37,027 nt of DNA, from NCBI GenBank assembly GCA_934589525.1, contig CAKTOB010000023.1, positions 1-37,027 on the forward strand, given 5' to 3'. A model generated the notes under the pieces. It saw only the letters and a program-made list of their open reading frames with translations. It was not told where the DNA came from and ran no database searches. How positions within the stretch are numbered: the stretch's first letter is position 1; every line of letters begins with the position of its first letter. The DNA is from an uncultured Oscillospiraceae bacterium. GTDB lineage: Bacteria; Bacillota; Clostridia; Oscillospirales; Oscillospiraceae. A program made the translations under genes and the position numbers. Below, in pieces: positions 16,268-23,922 of this stretch.

Positions 16268-16903
16268 ATGATGACACTATCAGAAAAAATTCTGACATTA
16301 AGAAAGGGAAGCGGCATGTCCCAGGAAGAATTGGCGGAAAAGCTAAATGTATCCCGACAGGCCATCTCCCGGTGGGAAATGGGCACGGCCATGCCGGACG
16401 TGACCAATGTTCTGGGGCTGAGTAAGCTGTTCGGTGTGACGACGGATTACCTGCTCCATGACGACTACCAAAGTGACAGGGATCTGCCCCAGATGCAGAA
16501 AATCGAAACAGACAGCCTCCGCCAGGCCATGATTTTTTTGATTACCCTGGAAGTGATGGCGTTGATCCTTCAATTTACGGCCTTTGTATACCTATGTAAT
16601 GTGACTTTTGGCGTGTTGAGCTTTATCCCCTTCGTGGCAGCAATCGGAGGTTTTGAATATGCTTACGCAAAAAAAGGCCATGGGGCCGGTACGCAAACGA
16701 TCTGTTTCCGCAAGCAGTTCTACAAAATTTCAGTATGGCTGGGAACCTATTTCCCAATTCGGGTGCTGGTAAGGACGCTTCTGGTGCTCTATCCCTGGCC
16801 GTACTATACCCTTGTTCGGGACTGCCTGATCGTGGTGCTCTATCTTATGACGTCCCTTTTCATCACATGGAAAATCGAAAAGCATTATAAAACAGCAGCG
16901 TGA
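16268..16903 (+). CDS. XRE-family regulator with a C-terminal membrane domain
   Basis: The 211-residue protein has an N-terminal HTH_3 domain (about 6-60: GMSQEELAEKLNVSRQAISR, then WEMGTAMPD). This is a form common in Firmicutes regulators linked to a membrane part. Residues from about 85 contain four probable transmembrane helices (about 86-106, 110-130, 155-178, 183-203). The helices suggest a regulator that senses a membrane or cell-surface state, but the signal is unknown. ATG 16268 or the adjacent ATG 16271 follows AGGAGG. It is divergent from phosphoglucomutase across 302 bp. Its stop codon lies inside the downstream terminator stem. Confidence 0.85.
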   Translation: MMTLSEKILTLRKGSGMSQEELAEKLNVSRQAISRWEMGTAMPDVTNVLGLSKLFGVTTDYLLHDDYQSDRDLPQMQKIETDSLRQAMIFLITLEVMALILQFTAFVYLCNVTFGVLSFIPFVAAIGGFEYAYAKKGHGAGTQTICFRKQFYKISVWLGTYFPIRVLVRTLLVLYPWPYYTLVRDCLIVVLYLMTSLFITWKIEKHYKTAA

Positions 16904-16924
16904 CCAAAATCACGCTGCTGTTTT
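16889..16924. terminator. Bidirectional terminator between the XRE gene and the DUF4430 gene
   Basis: A perfect 15-bp stem (16889-16903 with 16910-16924) with a 6-base loop CCAAAA. It overlaps the XRE stop codon. Both strands end in TTTT. Confidence 0.92.
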
Positions 16925-16948
16925 GCATATGGAATGGTTTCTGTGGCC

Positions 16949-17377
16949 TTATTCCGCCACAAAGGCGTAGGCTGCGCCCTCTTCCACGGGGGTGGAATCC
17001 ACGCCGGTCATGGCGTATTCATTGTTGATGTAGAAGGCCCAGTATTTACCGTCCTTGTTGTAGTCCAGGGTGATGCCGTTGACGGTATCCACCATCAGGC
17101 CGTACTCGCTGTCAGAGCCGGAAACCAGGTTCAGCTCCAACAGGGCAGCGCCTACGGTATCCTTGTCGGTCTTTACGGTGATGGTCACGGTATTCTTGTC
17201 CAGGTCGGTTTCGGAAACGGTAAAGGAAGTCTTGCCGGAGCCGTAGACCTGACCCTCGACCCATCCGGCAGCGGGGGCCTCCGCAGGGGCCTTCTTGCCG
17301 CAGGCAGCCATGCCAAAGCACAGGGCCAGAACCATCATCAGGCACAGAACTACAGAAATGCGTTTTTTCATAGTCAT
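16949..17377 (-). CDS. DUF4430 (transcobalamin-like) lipoprotein, predicted corrinoid-binding
   Basis: The 142-residue precursor has a lipoprotein signal: positively charged MKKR, a hydrophobic core and C26 in GMAAC, with methionine at -3 instead of the usual leucine. The mature part is one DUF4430 domain; KYWAFYINNEYAMTG (about 111-125) followed by EGAAYAF is typical. DUF4430 is related to the C-terminal half of vertebrate transcobalamin and intrinsic factor. The gene is divergent from an ECF transporter-cobamide salvage operon, so a role as surface corrinoid catcher is a reasonable inference. Two ATGs (17377 and 17371) are possible; AGGAG is 4 and 10 bases upstream respectively, and MKKR from 17371 is the commoner lipoprotein start. 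An alternative is another small hydrophobic ligand. Confidence 0.8.
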   Translation of the reverse strand: MTMKKRISVVLCLMMVLALCFGMAACGKKAPAEAPAAGWVEGQVYGSGKTSFTVSETDLDKNTVTITVKTDKDTVGAALLELNLVSGSDSEYGLMVDTVNGITLDYNKDGKYWAFYINNEYAMTGVDSTPVEEGAAYAFVAE

Positions 17378-17426
17378 TTTTCTCCTTTTAGATTTTATCT
17401 TTAGAGAATGCTCTCAAGACGGGGCT

Positions 17427-17455
17427 ATTATACCACGGAAGGGGGAATAGCGCAA
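17427..17455 (-). promoter_or_regulatory. Promoter of the DUF4430 lipoprotein gene
   Basis: On the minus strand, TTGCGC (17450-17455), a 17-bp spacer and a perfect TATAAT (17427-17432). Confidence 0.75.
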
Positions 17456-17471
17456 TGCGTTTTTGAAATTA

Positions 17472-17509
17472 GGGAAACGCTGCCCTTGCCGATTTCATCA
17501 GAGCTTCCC
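17472..17509. repeat. 38-bp inverted repeat related to the element at 12919-13033
   Basis: The ends are GGGAAACGCTG (17472-17482) and CAGAGCTTCCC (17499-17509). In reverse orientation it reads GGGAAGCTCTGATGAAATCG, then GCAAGGGCAGC. This closely matches the reverse-strand end of the 115-bp element, which has GGGAAGCCCTGACAAAATCG, then TCAAGAACCGGCAGC. It lies between the two divergent promoters of the cobamide locus. Confidence 0.55.
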
Positions 17510-17518
17510 GAAGCAGTA

Positions 17519-17547
17519 TTGCATTTTAAATGGAAGATTGGTATAAT
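17519..17547 (+). promoter_or_regulatory. Promoter of the ECF-cobamide salvage operon
   Basis: TTGCAT (17519-17524), a 17-bp spacer and a perfect TATAAT (17542-17547). The leader to the ATG at 17580 is only about 26 bases, too short for a cobalamin riboswitch. Confidence 0.8.
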
Positions 17548-17579
17548 GATACAAAACAAAATGGGACGGATGTGAGCAA

Positions 17580-18449
17580 ATGATTTTTGACCCTTTTTCC
17601 CGATGCCATCCGGCGGTGAACTTCGCCTTTTTTGTGGCGGTCATCGGCTTCGGCGTGGTGATCCAGCACCCGGCCTATGCTTTGGCGGCACTGGTGGGGG
17701 CCGGTCTTTACTATCTTTTGCTCCATGGAAAAAGCGGACTGCGGTTTCTGCGGGCCATGGCAGGGATGCTGGTGCTCATTGCGGTTTTAAACCCCTTGAT
17801 CAACGATCAGGGGGAGCATATTTTGTTTTCCCTTTGGGGCCGTCCCTATACCCTTGAGGCCATGGCCTACGGCGGGGCCCTGGGTCTCATTTTTTCCGTG
17901 ACCATGATCTGGTTTGGCTGCTACAGCCAGGTTTTGACCAGCGATAAATTTACGGCCCTTTTTGGCAATCTGATCCCCGCCCTGTCGCTGCTGCTGGTCA
18001 TGGTGCTGCGGCTGATCCCTGCTTTTACCAGAAAATCCCGGCAGATCCTGACGGCCAGAGGTGCCATCGGAAAGGGCGTTGACAATGCCGCCACCGGGAA
18101 AGAGACGCTCAAAAGCAGCGTCGGCGTGCTTTCGGCGCTGACGGATTGGGCCTTGGAGGGCAGCATCATTACGGCGGACTCCATGCGGGCCCGGGGCTAC
18201 GGCTGCGGAAAACGCACCAATTTCCATATTTATAAGCTGACGAGGCGGGATGTGCTGCTGTTGGCGGCGATCCTCATATTGTCTCTTTGTGTCCTGGGCT
18301 TTGGAGGCACGGAGGCTGGCTTTACCCCCTATTTATACTGCGATTATCTGACTCTGGGATTTCCTGCATACTGCCTGCTGCTGCTGATCCCATCCATTCT
18401 TTATCTGCGGGAGGCCATTGCATGGACCAGATTGAAATTCGAAACCTGA
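17580..18449 (+). CDS. ecfT: ECF transporter membrane coupling protein EcfT (CbiQ family)
   Basis: The 289-residue membrane protein has four to six hydrophobic segments, clear ones at about 13-50, 57-78, 90-115 and 215-275. The EcfT coupling-helix signatures that contact the ATPases are visible: ILTARGAIGKG (about 155-165) and the second DSMRARGYG (about 200-208), the latter being the family's ARG-type motif. EcfT transmits ATP-driven movement to the S component. It overlaps the following ATPase gene by 28 bp. Given the neighbours it is probably a dedicated module for corrinoids rather than the shared vitamin module, which usually sits near ribosomal protein genes. Confidence 0.88.
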   Translation: MIFDPFSRCHPAVNFAFFVAVIGFGVVIQHPAYALAALVGAGLYYLLLHGKSGLRFLRAMAGMLVLIAVLNPLINDQGEHILFSLWGRPYTLEAMAYGGALGLIFSVTMIWFGCYSQVLTSDKFTALFGNLIPALSLLLVMVLRLIPAFTRKSRQILTARGAIGKGVDNAATGKETLKSSVGVLSALTDWALEGSIITADSMRARGYGCGKRTNFHIYKLTRRDVLLLAAILILSLCVLGFGGTEAGFTPYLYCDYLTLGFPAYCLLLLIPSILYLREAIAWTRLKFET

Positions 18450-20080
18450 GCTTTTCCTATCCGGGGGCAAAGAAAAAATGCCTGGAGGATGTGTCCTTTT
18501 CCATTGAAAAGGGCGAATACGTGTTGCTCTGCGGCAACAGCGGCTGCGGAAAGACCACCCTTCTGCGGCATCTTAAATCCGTTCTGACCCCCACGGGGGA
18601 CCGGGCCGGGGAGATCCTCTTTAACGGCTGCCCCATGGACCGGGTGGACAGCCGCACTCAGGCTGCCTCCATTGGCTATGTGATGCAGAATCCGGACGAG
18701 CAGATCGTCACGGACAAGGTCTGGCACGAGTTGGCCTTTGGCCTGGAGAATTTGGGAACCGACCCGGGGACCATCGGTCTGCGGGTGGCGGAAATGGCCA
18801 GCTTTTTTGGGATTCAGAGCTGGTACCACCGGGAGGTATCCCAGCTATCCGGCGGCCAGAAGCAGCTATTGAATCTGGCTTCCATTATGGCTATGCAGCC
18901 GGAGATTTTGATTCTGGACGAGCCCACCGGCCAGCTGGACCCCATTGCCGCCTCGGACTTTTTAAACACCCTGAAGAAGATCAACCGGGAGCTGGGCACC
19001 ACGGTGCTGATCACCGAGCACCGGGCGGAGGATATATTCCCGGTGGCCGACCGGGTGCTGGTCATGGAGCAGGGGAGACTGACCGCCAATGGAGACCCCA
19101 GAAAAATCGGCCGGACCCTTTTTGACTCCCGAAGCCCCCTGACCCAAATGCTCCCGGCACCCATGCGGATTTACTACCGCTGCGGCGAAACCGTCCAGGC
19201 CCCGCTGACCGTTCGGGAGGGCCGGACCTGGCTCACCGGAAAGTACATAGACGCCCCTCCGGCGGTTCGCAGTCTTCCTCCAAAAGCGTTCGTCTCCCAA
19301 GGGGAACCGGCCCTTCAGGTGGAAGACGTGTGGTTCCGGTATGAGCGGCAATCTGCGGACGTTTTAAAGGGCCTGACCTTCAACGTGCCGCAGGGCTGCC
19401 TCTATGCCATCGTCGGCGGCAACGGCACCGGGAAATCCACCACATTGCGGGCTGTCTGCGGGGCCAACCGGCCCTACCGGGGCAGCGTCCGGGTGTTTGG
19501 CAAGGAGACCCGGAAATACCCCAAAGGTGCCCTGTTCCAAAATTGCCTTTCTATGCTGCCTCAGGACCCCACCAACCTATTTGTAAAGCAAACAGTTCAG
19601 GATGAACTTCGGGAAATGGATGATAACCCGGAAGCCCAGAGTCAGGTGGCGGCTCTGTGTGAGGTTGACCATCTTCTGGATTCCCATCCCTATGATCTGT
19701 CCGGCGGCGAGCGGCAGCGGGTGGCACTGGCCAAGGTGCTGCTGACAAAGCCAAGGCTGCTGCTGCTGGACGAGCCCACCAAGGGCCTGGACTGCGGCTT
19801 CAAGGCCCGGTTTGCCAAAACACTAAAACGGCTGACGGCAGCGGGCATGGCCATTGTGATGGTGTCCCACGATATTGAGTTCTGTGCGGAAAACGCGGAT
19901 ATTGCCGCCATGTTCTTTGACGGCCAGGTCATCGCCTCCGGTACGCCCCAGGCGTTTTTCGGCTCCAACAGCTTTTATACCACCTCTTCTAACCGCATGA
20001 GCCGCTGCGTGTTTGAAAATGCGGTGACGGCGGAAAATGTTGTGTCCCTGATCCGGCAGAACCAGGAGGCAGGCCTATGA
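18422..20080 (+). CDS. Duplicated ECF transporter ATPase (EcfA-EcfA' fusion)
   Basis: The 552-residue protein carries two complete ABC ATPase domains. Domain 1 (about 1-240): Walker A CGNSGCGKTT (37-46), signature LSGGQKQ (142-148) and Walker B ILILDEPTGQLD (162-173). Domain 2 (about 296-540): Walker A VGGNGTGKSTT (331-341), signature LSGGERQ (426-432) and Walker B LLLLDEPTKGLD (446-457). This is the single-chain form of the EcfA1/EcfA2 pair. ATG 18422 matches the true domain start; a longer in-frame start at 18287 only encodes sequence overlapping ecfT. It overlaps the S component gene by 4 bp (ATGA), so translation is coupled. Confidence 0.93.
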   Translation: MDQIEIRNLSFSYPGAKKKCLEDVSFSIEKGEYVLLCGNSGCGKTTLLRHLKSVLTPTGDRAGEILFNGCPMDRVDSRTQAASIGYVMQNPDEQIVTDKVWHELAFGLENLGTDPGTIGLRVAEMASFFGIQSWYHREVSQLSGGQKQLLNLASIMAMQPEILILDEPTGQLDPIAASDFLNTLKKINRELGTTVLITEHRAEDIFPVADRVLVMEQGRLTANGDPRKIGRTLFDSRSPLTQMLPAPMRIYYRCGETVQAPLTVREGRTWLTGKYIDAPPAVRSLPPKAFVSQGEPALQVEDVWFRYERQSADVLKGLTFNVPQGCLYAIVGGNGTGKSTTLRAVCGANRPYRGSVRVFGKETRKYPKGALFQNCLSMLPQDPTNLFVKQTVQDELREMDDNPEAQSQVAALCEVDHLLDSHPYDLSGGERQRVALAKVLLTKPRLLLLDEPTKGLDCGFKARFAKTLKRLTAAGMAIVMVSHDIEFCAENADIAAMFFDGQVIASGTPQAFFGSNSFYTTSSNRMSRCVFENAVTAENVVSLIRQNQEAGL

Positions 20081-20790
20081 AAAAAACCGCCTGGTTTTCT
20101 CTTTTAACCATTTTTGTTCTGATCCCCGCCACGCTGTACCTGGGCAGCCATCTGAAGGGGCGGTGGTATTACCTGACCAGTACCCTGGTGATATTGGAGA
20201 TCATGCTGCCCTTTTTTGCCGGCTTTGAGGCCCGGAAGCCCCAGCCCCGGGAGCTGGTGACTCTGGCGGTCATGGCGGCTCTGGCCACGGTCTCCCGGGT
20301 GGCTCTGGTGGCGGTGCCCTACTTTAAGGCTATTACCGGCATTATTATGATCACCGGCATTGCCTTCGGGGCCCAGGCGGGATTTCTCACCGGTGCCATT
20401 GCCGCCTTTGCCAGCAACTTTTTCTTCAGCCAAGGCCCCTGGACCCCTTGGCAGATGTTTGCCTACGGCTTTGCGGGATTCTGGGCGGGGCTGTGCTTTC
20501 ACAACCGGCAAAAGCTTTGTAAGCCCTGGATTTTGGGTCCCTTTGGATTTTTGTCCGTCGTCCTTTTAATTGGACCGCTGCTGGACTGCTGCACCGTCTT
20601 TACAGTGCTTAGCAAGCTCACCTGGGCAGGAGCCCTGGTGATTTTTGGCAGGGGCCTTCCCGTGAACCTGATCCACGGCCTGGGCTGCGGGGTGACCCTG
20701 GTGCTTCTGACCAAGCCGCTTCTATATAAGCTTCACCGGCTGCAAGTGAAATACGGCATGATGTCAGCCTTGGAGGGGGAAACACCGTGA
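20077..20790 (+). CDS. ECF transporter S component, predicted corrinoid-specific
   Basis: The 237-residue protein is polytopic, with about six helices (about 7-24, 33-50, 64-85, 92-118, 125-143, 158-215). Its core, KAITGIIMITGIAFG and GAQAGFLTGAIAAFASNFFF (about 88-122), is the generic ECF S-component pattern also found in CbrT- and ThiW-like families. The substrate is inferred only from context: it is placed between the energizing module and cobamide enzymes, with a DUF4430 lipoprotein next door. I therefore predict cobalamin or cobinamide uptake. The N-terminal helix lacks other recognisable motifs. It is coupled to both neighbours by ATGA and GTGA overlaps. Confidence 0.75.
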   Translation: MKKTAWFSLLTIFVLIPATLYLGSHLKGRWYYLTSTLVILEIMLPFFAGFEARKPQPRELVTLAVMAALATVSRVALVAVPYFKAITGIIMITGIAFGAQAGFLTGAIAAFASNFFFSQGPWTPWQMFAYGFAGFWAGLCFHNRQKLCKPWILGPFGFLSVVLLIGPLLDCCTVFTVLSKLTWAGALVIFGRGLPVNLIHGLGCGVTLVLLTKPLLYKLHRLQVKYGMMSALEGETP

Positions 20791-21548
20791 AAAAACAACA
20801 GCTTTTTCTTTCGACCATTGACAAAAACGCCGGGAAAACCGCCCGGAAATACGGTCTGGGCCTGGAAATTGCGGACTTCTGCACGGCGATGAATATGGAT
20901 ACCCTTTTTGAGGACATTCGTCCTGGGGTAGAACAGCAGGTGGAGGGAATTTCCAATCGTCTGTTTCATGGTCCTTTTAACGAGCTTTTTCCCTGCGCCA
21001 TTGACCCTCTGGCCCGGGAGCTGGCAAAGCAGCGCTTCCTTCAAGCGGGAGCTTTGGCCCAGAGGTATGGAGCTCGGAAAATCATCTTCCACGGGGGTTA
21101 TCTTCCCAATGTGTATTTTCCCTGCTGGTATACCCAGCAGTCGGTCTCCTTCTGGAAGGAGCTGCTGGTACTTCTTCCCGGGGTGGAGATTTGCGTGGAA
21201 AACGTTCTGGAATCGGACCCCCAGTGGCTGGAGGAACTGGCTTCCGGCGTCGATAGCCCCCGACTCGGGCTGTGCCTGGATGTGGGCCACTGCAATGTGT
21301 ACTCCCAGATCCCGGTGGATGACTGGCTTCAAAAATTAGCCCCCTGGATCAGCCATTTTCACATTCACAACAATGACCGCTCCTTTGATACCCACAGCCC
21401 TCTTGGGGAGGGCAGCATTCCGATGTATGAATTTTTGATCTGCGCCCAGCAGCTCTGCCCGGAAGCGACCTTTACCCTGGAGGTAACGGACGGGGAAGGG
21501 GCGGTTCGCGATCTTGCGGCGCAGAACCAATTGGAGGAATCATTATGA
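20787..21548 (+). CDS. CbiR-like cobamide-remodelling hydrolase (AP endonuclease 2 / TIM barrel)
   Basis: The 253-residue protein has a GTG start overlapping the previous stop (GTGA). It is a xylose isomerase-like TIM barrel with a likely metal site: H61 in FHGPFN, H102 in FHGGYLP, E139 in CVENVLE, D165 and H168 in LDVGHCNV, H190/H192/H194 in SHFHIHNND, D201 and H203 in FDTHSP, and E232 in TLEVTD. Annotation by similarity alone would say sugar phosphate isomerase/epimerase. CbiR, first described in Akkermansia muciniphila, belongs to this superfamily; it cleaves the nucleotide loop of cobamides so the lower ligand can be replaced. A barrel gene directly between a vitamin S component and cobT fits that role well. 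The alternative is an unrelated sugar isomerase or a nuclease. The identification is inference from fold plus context. Confidence 0.65.
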   Translation: MKKQQLFLSTIDKNAGKTARKYGLGLEIADFCTAMNMDTLFEDIRPGVEQQVEGISNRLFHGPFNELFPCAIDPLARELAKQRFLQAGALAQRYGARKIIFHGGYLPNVYFPCWYTQQSVSFWKELLVLLPGVEICVENVLESDPQWLEELASGVDSPRLGLCLDVGHCNVYSQIPVDDWLQKLAPWISHFHIHNNDRSFDTHSPLGEGSIPMYEFLICAQQLCPEATFTLEVTDGEGAVRDLAAQNQLEESL

Positions 21549-22633
21549 CCCTGGAATCACTGCTTCAATCGATCAAGCCTTTGTCGAAATTTGCCATGGA
21601 GGCCGCCAAAACCCGTCAGGACGCATTGGCCAAACCCCCGGAAAGCCTGGGCCGCTTGGAGGAATTGTCCATTCAACTGGCGGGCATTACGGGAACGATC
21701 CATAACACCATGGATAAAACCCATCTGCTGGTTTTTGCGGCGGATAACGGCGTGGTGGAGGAAGGGGTCTCCAGCGCTCCCCAGTCTGTGACTCTGATGC
21801 AGACCATTAACCTCACCCGGGCCAAAACCGGCGCTTCCGTTCTGGCAAGACATTTTGGCGCCGGTATCACCGTGTGCGACGTGGGTGTCAATGCCCAGAT
21901 CACCGAGCCCAAGGTGCTGAATCGGAAAATTGCCTTCGGCACCCAAAATATTGTCAAGGGCCCGGCCATGACCCGGGAACAGGCGGAGAAAGCCATTCTC
22001 ATTGGTGCGGAACTGGCCATGCAGACGGAGGCCAACGCCATGGGAGTAGGCGAAATGGGCATTGGCAACACCACCACCTCTTCCGCGGTGCTCTCGGTGC
22101 TGCTGGGGGCGGATGTGGAAACCGTCACAGGCCGGGGCGGCGGCATTACCGATGGAGCGTTCCTTAAAAAGAAGCAGGTCATCGCCCAGGCCATTGCCCT
22201 GAACCGGCCGGACCCCAAGGACCCGGTGGATGTTCTCAGCAAGGTAGGCGGCTTTGATTTGGCCGCCATGTGCGGTGCTTTCTTAGGCGGCGCTGCCAGT
22301 CACCGGCCCATGGTTATTGACGGCTTTATTTCCGTCGTGGCGGCCCTGTGCGCCGTGCGGCTGTGCCCCACCGTGGGGGACTATCTGGTGCCCAGCCATG
22401 CCTCCTATGAGATCGGCTATAAGCTCGCCATGGAGGAGCTGGGCTTGCAGCCCATTTTCCTGCTGAATATGCGCCTGGGAGAGGGCAGCGGCTGCCCCTT
22501 GGCGTTCCAGGTTCTCAGCGCCGCCTGTGCCATCCTCAACGACATGGCCACCTTTGACCAGGCGGGCATTGATGACGGCTACTTAGAGGAGATCCGAGAA
22601 GGGGACAAGTTTACGGTGGAGGCAGCCAAATGA
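21545..22633 (+). CDS. cobT: Nicotinate-nucleotide:dimethylbenzimidazole phosphoribosyltransferase
   Basis: The 362-residue protein activates the lower-ligand base by transferring phosphoribose from nicotinate mononucleotide to form alpha-ribazole phosphate. Seen in sequence: KPPESLGRLE (about 30-39), a FAADNGV motif (about 64-70), GEMGIGNTTTSS (169-180), GRGGGITD (197-203) and the catalytic-glutamate region LGEGSG with E313. The length is normal (about 350). It overlaps cbiR and cobU by 4 bp each (ATGA). It would provide the new lower ligand after CbiR-type removal; which base is used cannot be told from sequence by eye. Confidence 0.96.
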   Translation: MTLESLLQSIKPLSKFAMEAAKTRQDALAKPPESLGRLEELSIQLAGITGTIHNTMDKTHLLVFAADNGVVEEGVSSAPQSVTLMQTINLTRAKTGASVLARHFGAGITVCDVGVNAQITEPKVLNRKIAFGTQNIVKGPAMTREQAEKAILIGAELAMQTEANAMGVGEMGIGNTTTSSAVLSVLLGADVETVTGRGGGITDGAFLKKKQVIAQAIALNRPDPKDPVDVLSKVGGFDLAAMCGAFLGGAASHRPMVIDGFISVVAALCAVRLCPTVGDYLVPSHASYEIGYKLAMEELGLQPIFLLNMRLGEGSGCPLAFQVLSAACAILNDMATFDQAGIDDGYLEEIREGDKFTVEAAK

Positions 22634-23175
22634 TCGTCTTTATTTCCGGCGGCGCCAAAAACGGAAAATCCTCCTTTGCCCAGGACCTGGCGGTACGCCT
22701 GGCCCGGGGGGGCAAACGGTATTATATCGCCACCATGATCCCCTGCGATGAGGAGGACCGGGACCGCATCCGCCACCATATTGCAGACCGGGACGGCCTG
22801 GGTTTTGAGACCCTGGAGCAGGGCAGAGACATTGCCCGGTGCCTCGACCGGGCAGACCCCGGCGGCAGCTTTTTGCTGGACAGTGTGACAGCCCTGCTGC
22901 TGAATGAGCTGTATCCGGACCCCTCCACCTGGAAACTGGACCCCACCGCCCCGGACCGGTGCCAAAGAGACCTGGAAGAATTGTGCCGGGGCGCTGCCAA
23001 CATTGTGCTGGTCAGCGACTACATCTATTCCGATGCGGCAAAGTATGACCCGGAGACGGAGTGCTTCCGCCGAGGCCTTGCCCAACTGGACCGGGCTCTG
23101 GCGAAGATGGCGGACACGGTAATCGAGGTTTCCGCCGGAAACCTGATTTTTCACAAAGGAGCGTTGCCCCAATGA
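22630..23175 (+). CDS. cobU: Adenosylcobinamide kinase / adenosylcobinamide-phosphate guanylyltransferase
   Basis: The 181-residue protein has the CobU P-loop GGAKNGKSSFA (7-17) and the RIRHH motif (46-50), which contains the guanylylated histidine. The Walker B-like segment is FLLDSVTALLLNELYP (81-96). CobU phosphorylates adenosylcobinamide and then transfers GMP. The C-terminal third is divergent: the usual GIVP and NQ-LA signatures are replaced by YIYSDAAKYDP and QLDRALAKMAD. A second CobU-like gene at 23923 retains those C-terminal signatures. It overlaps cobT and cobS by 4 bp each. Confidence 0.9.
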   Translation: MIVFISGGAKNGKSSFAQDLAVRLARGGKRYYIATMIPCDEEDRDRIRHHIADRDGLGFETLEQGRDIARCLDRADPGGSFLLDSVTALLLNELYPDPSTWKLDPTAPDRCQRDLEELCRGAANIVLVSDYIYSDAAKYDPETECFRRGLAQLDRALAKMADTVIEVSAGNLIFHKGALPQ

Positions 23176-23912
23176 AGCTATTTATTCATGCCTTTTTCAT
23201 GTGCCAGTCCATGTTCTGTGCCATTCCCTGTCCCTGCAAGGTCTGGGATGAGGATGCCAGAGACAGGCTTCTCTGGTGTCTGCCTCTGGTGGGGCTGGAA
23301 ATCGGCCTGGTCTGGTGGGCCCTGGGGCTGGTGTGCCGGTATTTTGGCTTGACCCAGGCTGTTACGGCCCTGGTCCTGTGCGGAGCCCCCTATTTTTTGA
23401 CAGGCTTTCTGCATCTGGATGGGTTTATGGATGTGACCGACGCGGTCAAGTCCTACCGGGATCTGGAGCGCCGCCGGGAGATCCTCAAGGACTCCCATGT
23501 TGGCTCCTTTGCGGTGATCGGCTGCGTGCTGCTGATCCTGGCCCAGTTTGCGTTTTGCGTTTCTTTTAACCTCAAAACGGATTTACGAATGCTCATCGTG
23601 ATCCCGGTGATCAGCCGCTGCTGCAGTGCGCTGGCGGTCAACGGCCTGCCCAAAATGACCACCAGCCAGTACGCCCGGAAAAAGGTCCGCCCGGCGGATA
23701 TTTGGATCCCGCTGCTGTTTCTGGCGGCGGCCCTGACCTTTGGCTTTTTGCTGCGGTTCCGCTGCGGACTGGTCCTTGTGGTGGAGCTGGCCGCCTACGC
23801 TCTGGCGTTGCTGCGGAGCTATCGGTCTTTAAAGGGGATGAACGGAGATATTTCAGGCTATTGCCTGACCATTGGAGAACTGGCGGCCCTGGGGGCCCTG
23901 GCCATTTTGTAA
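23172..23912 (+). CDS. cobS: Adenosylcobinamide-GDP ribazoletransferase (cobalamin synthase)
   Basis: The 246-residue integral membrane protein joins adenosyl-GDP-cobinamide to alpha-ribazole (or its phosphate) to complete the cobamide. The N-terminus SMFCAIPCP replaces the usual short amphipathic start, and the catalytic-metal motif is LHLDGFMDVTDA (about 79-90), matching the GGLHLDGLADTADA consensus. Five to six hydrophobic helices follow. ATG 23172 overlaps the cobU stop; a longer in-frame start inside cobU is not needed. It is 10 bp upstream of the second CobU-like gene. Confidence 0.93.
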   Translation: MKLFIHAFFMCQSMFCAIPCPCKVWDEDARDRLLWCLPLVGLEIGLVWWALGLVCRYFGLTQAVTALVLCGAPYFLTGFLHLDGFMDVTDAVKSYRDLERRREILKDSHVGSFAVIGCVLLILAQFAFCVSFNLKTDLRMLIVIPVISRCCSALAVNGLPKMTTSQYARKKVRPADIWIPLLFLAAALTFGFLLRFRCGLVLVVELAAYALALLRSYRSLKGMNGDISGYCLTIGELAALGALAIL

Positions 23913-23922
23913 GGAGGCGGCT

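Noticed and set aside
17378..17579. Cobalamin riboswitch in front of the ECF-cobamide genes
   Set aside because: No B12-box-like sequence is visible and the leader is too short.
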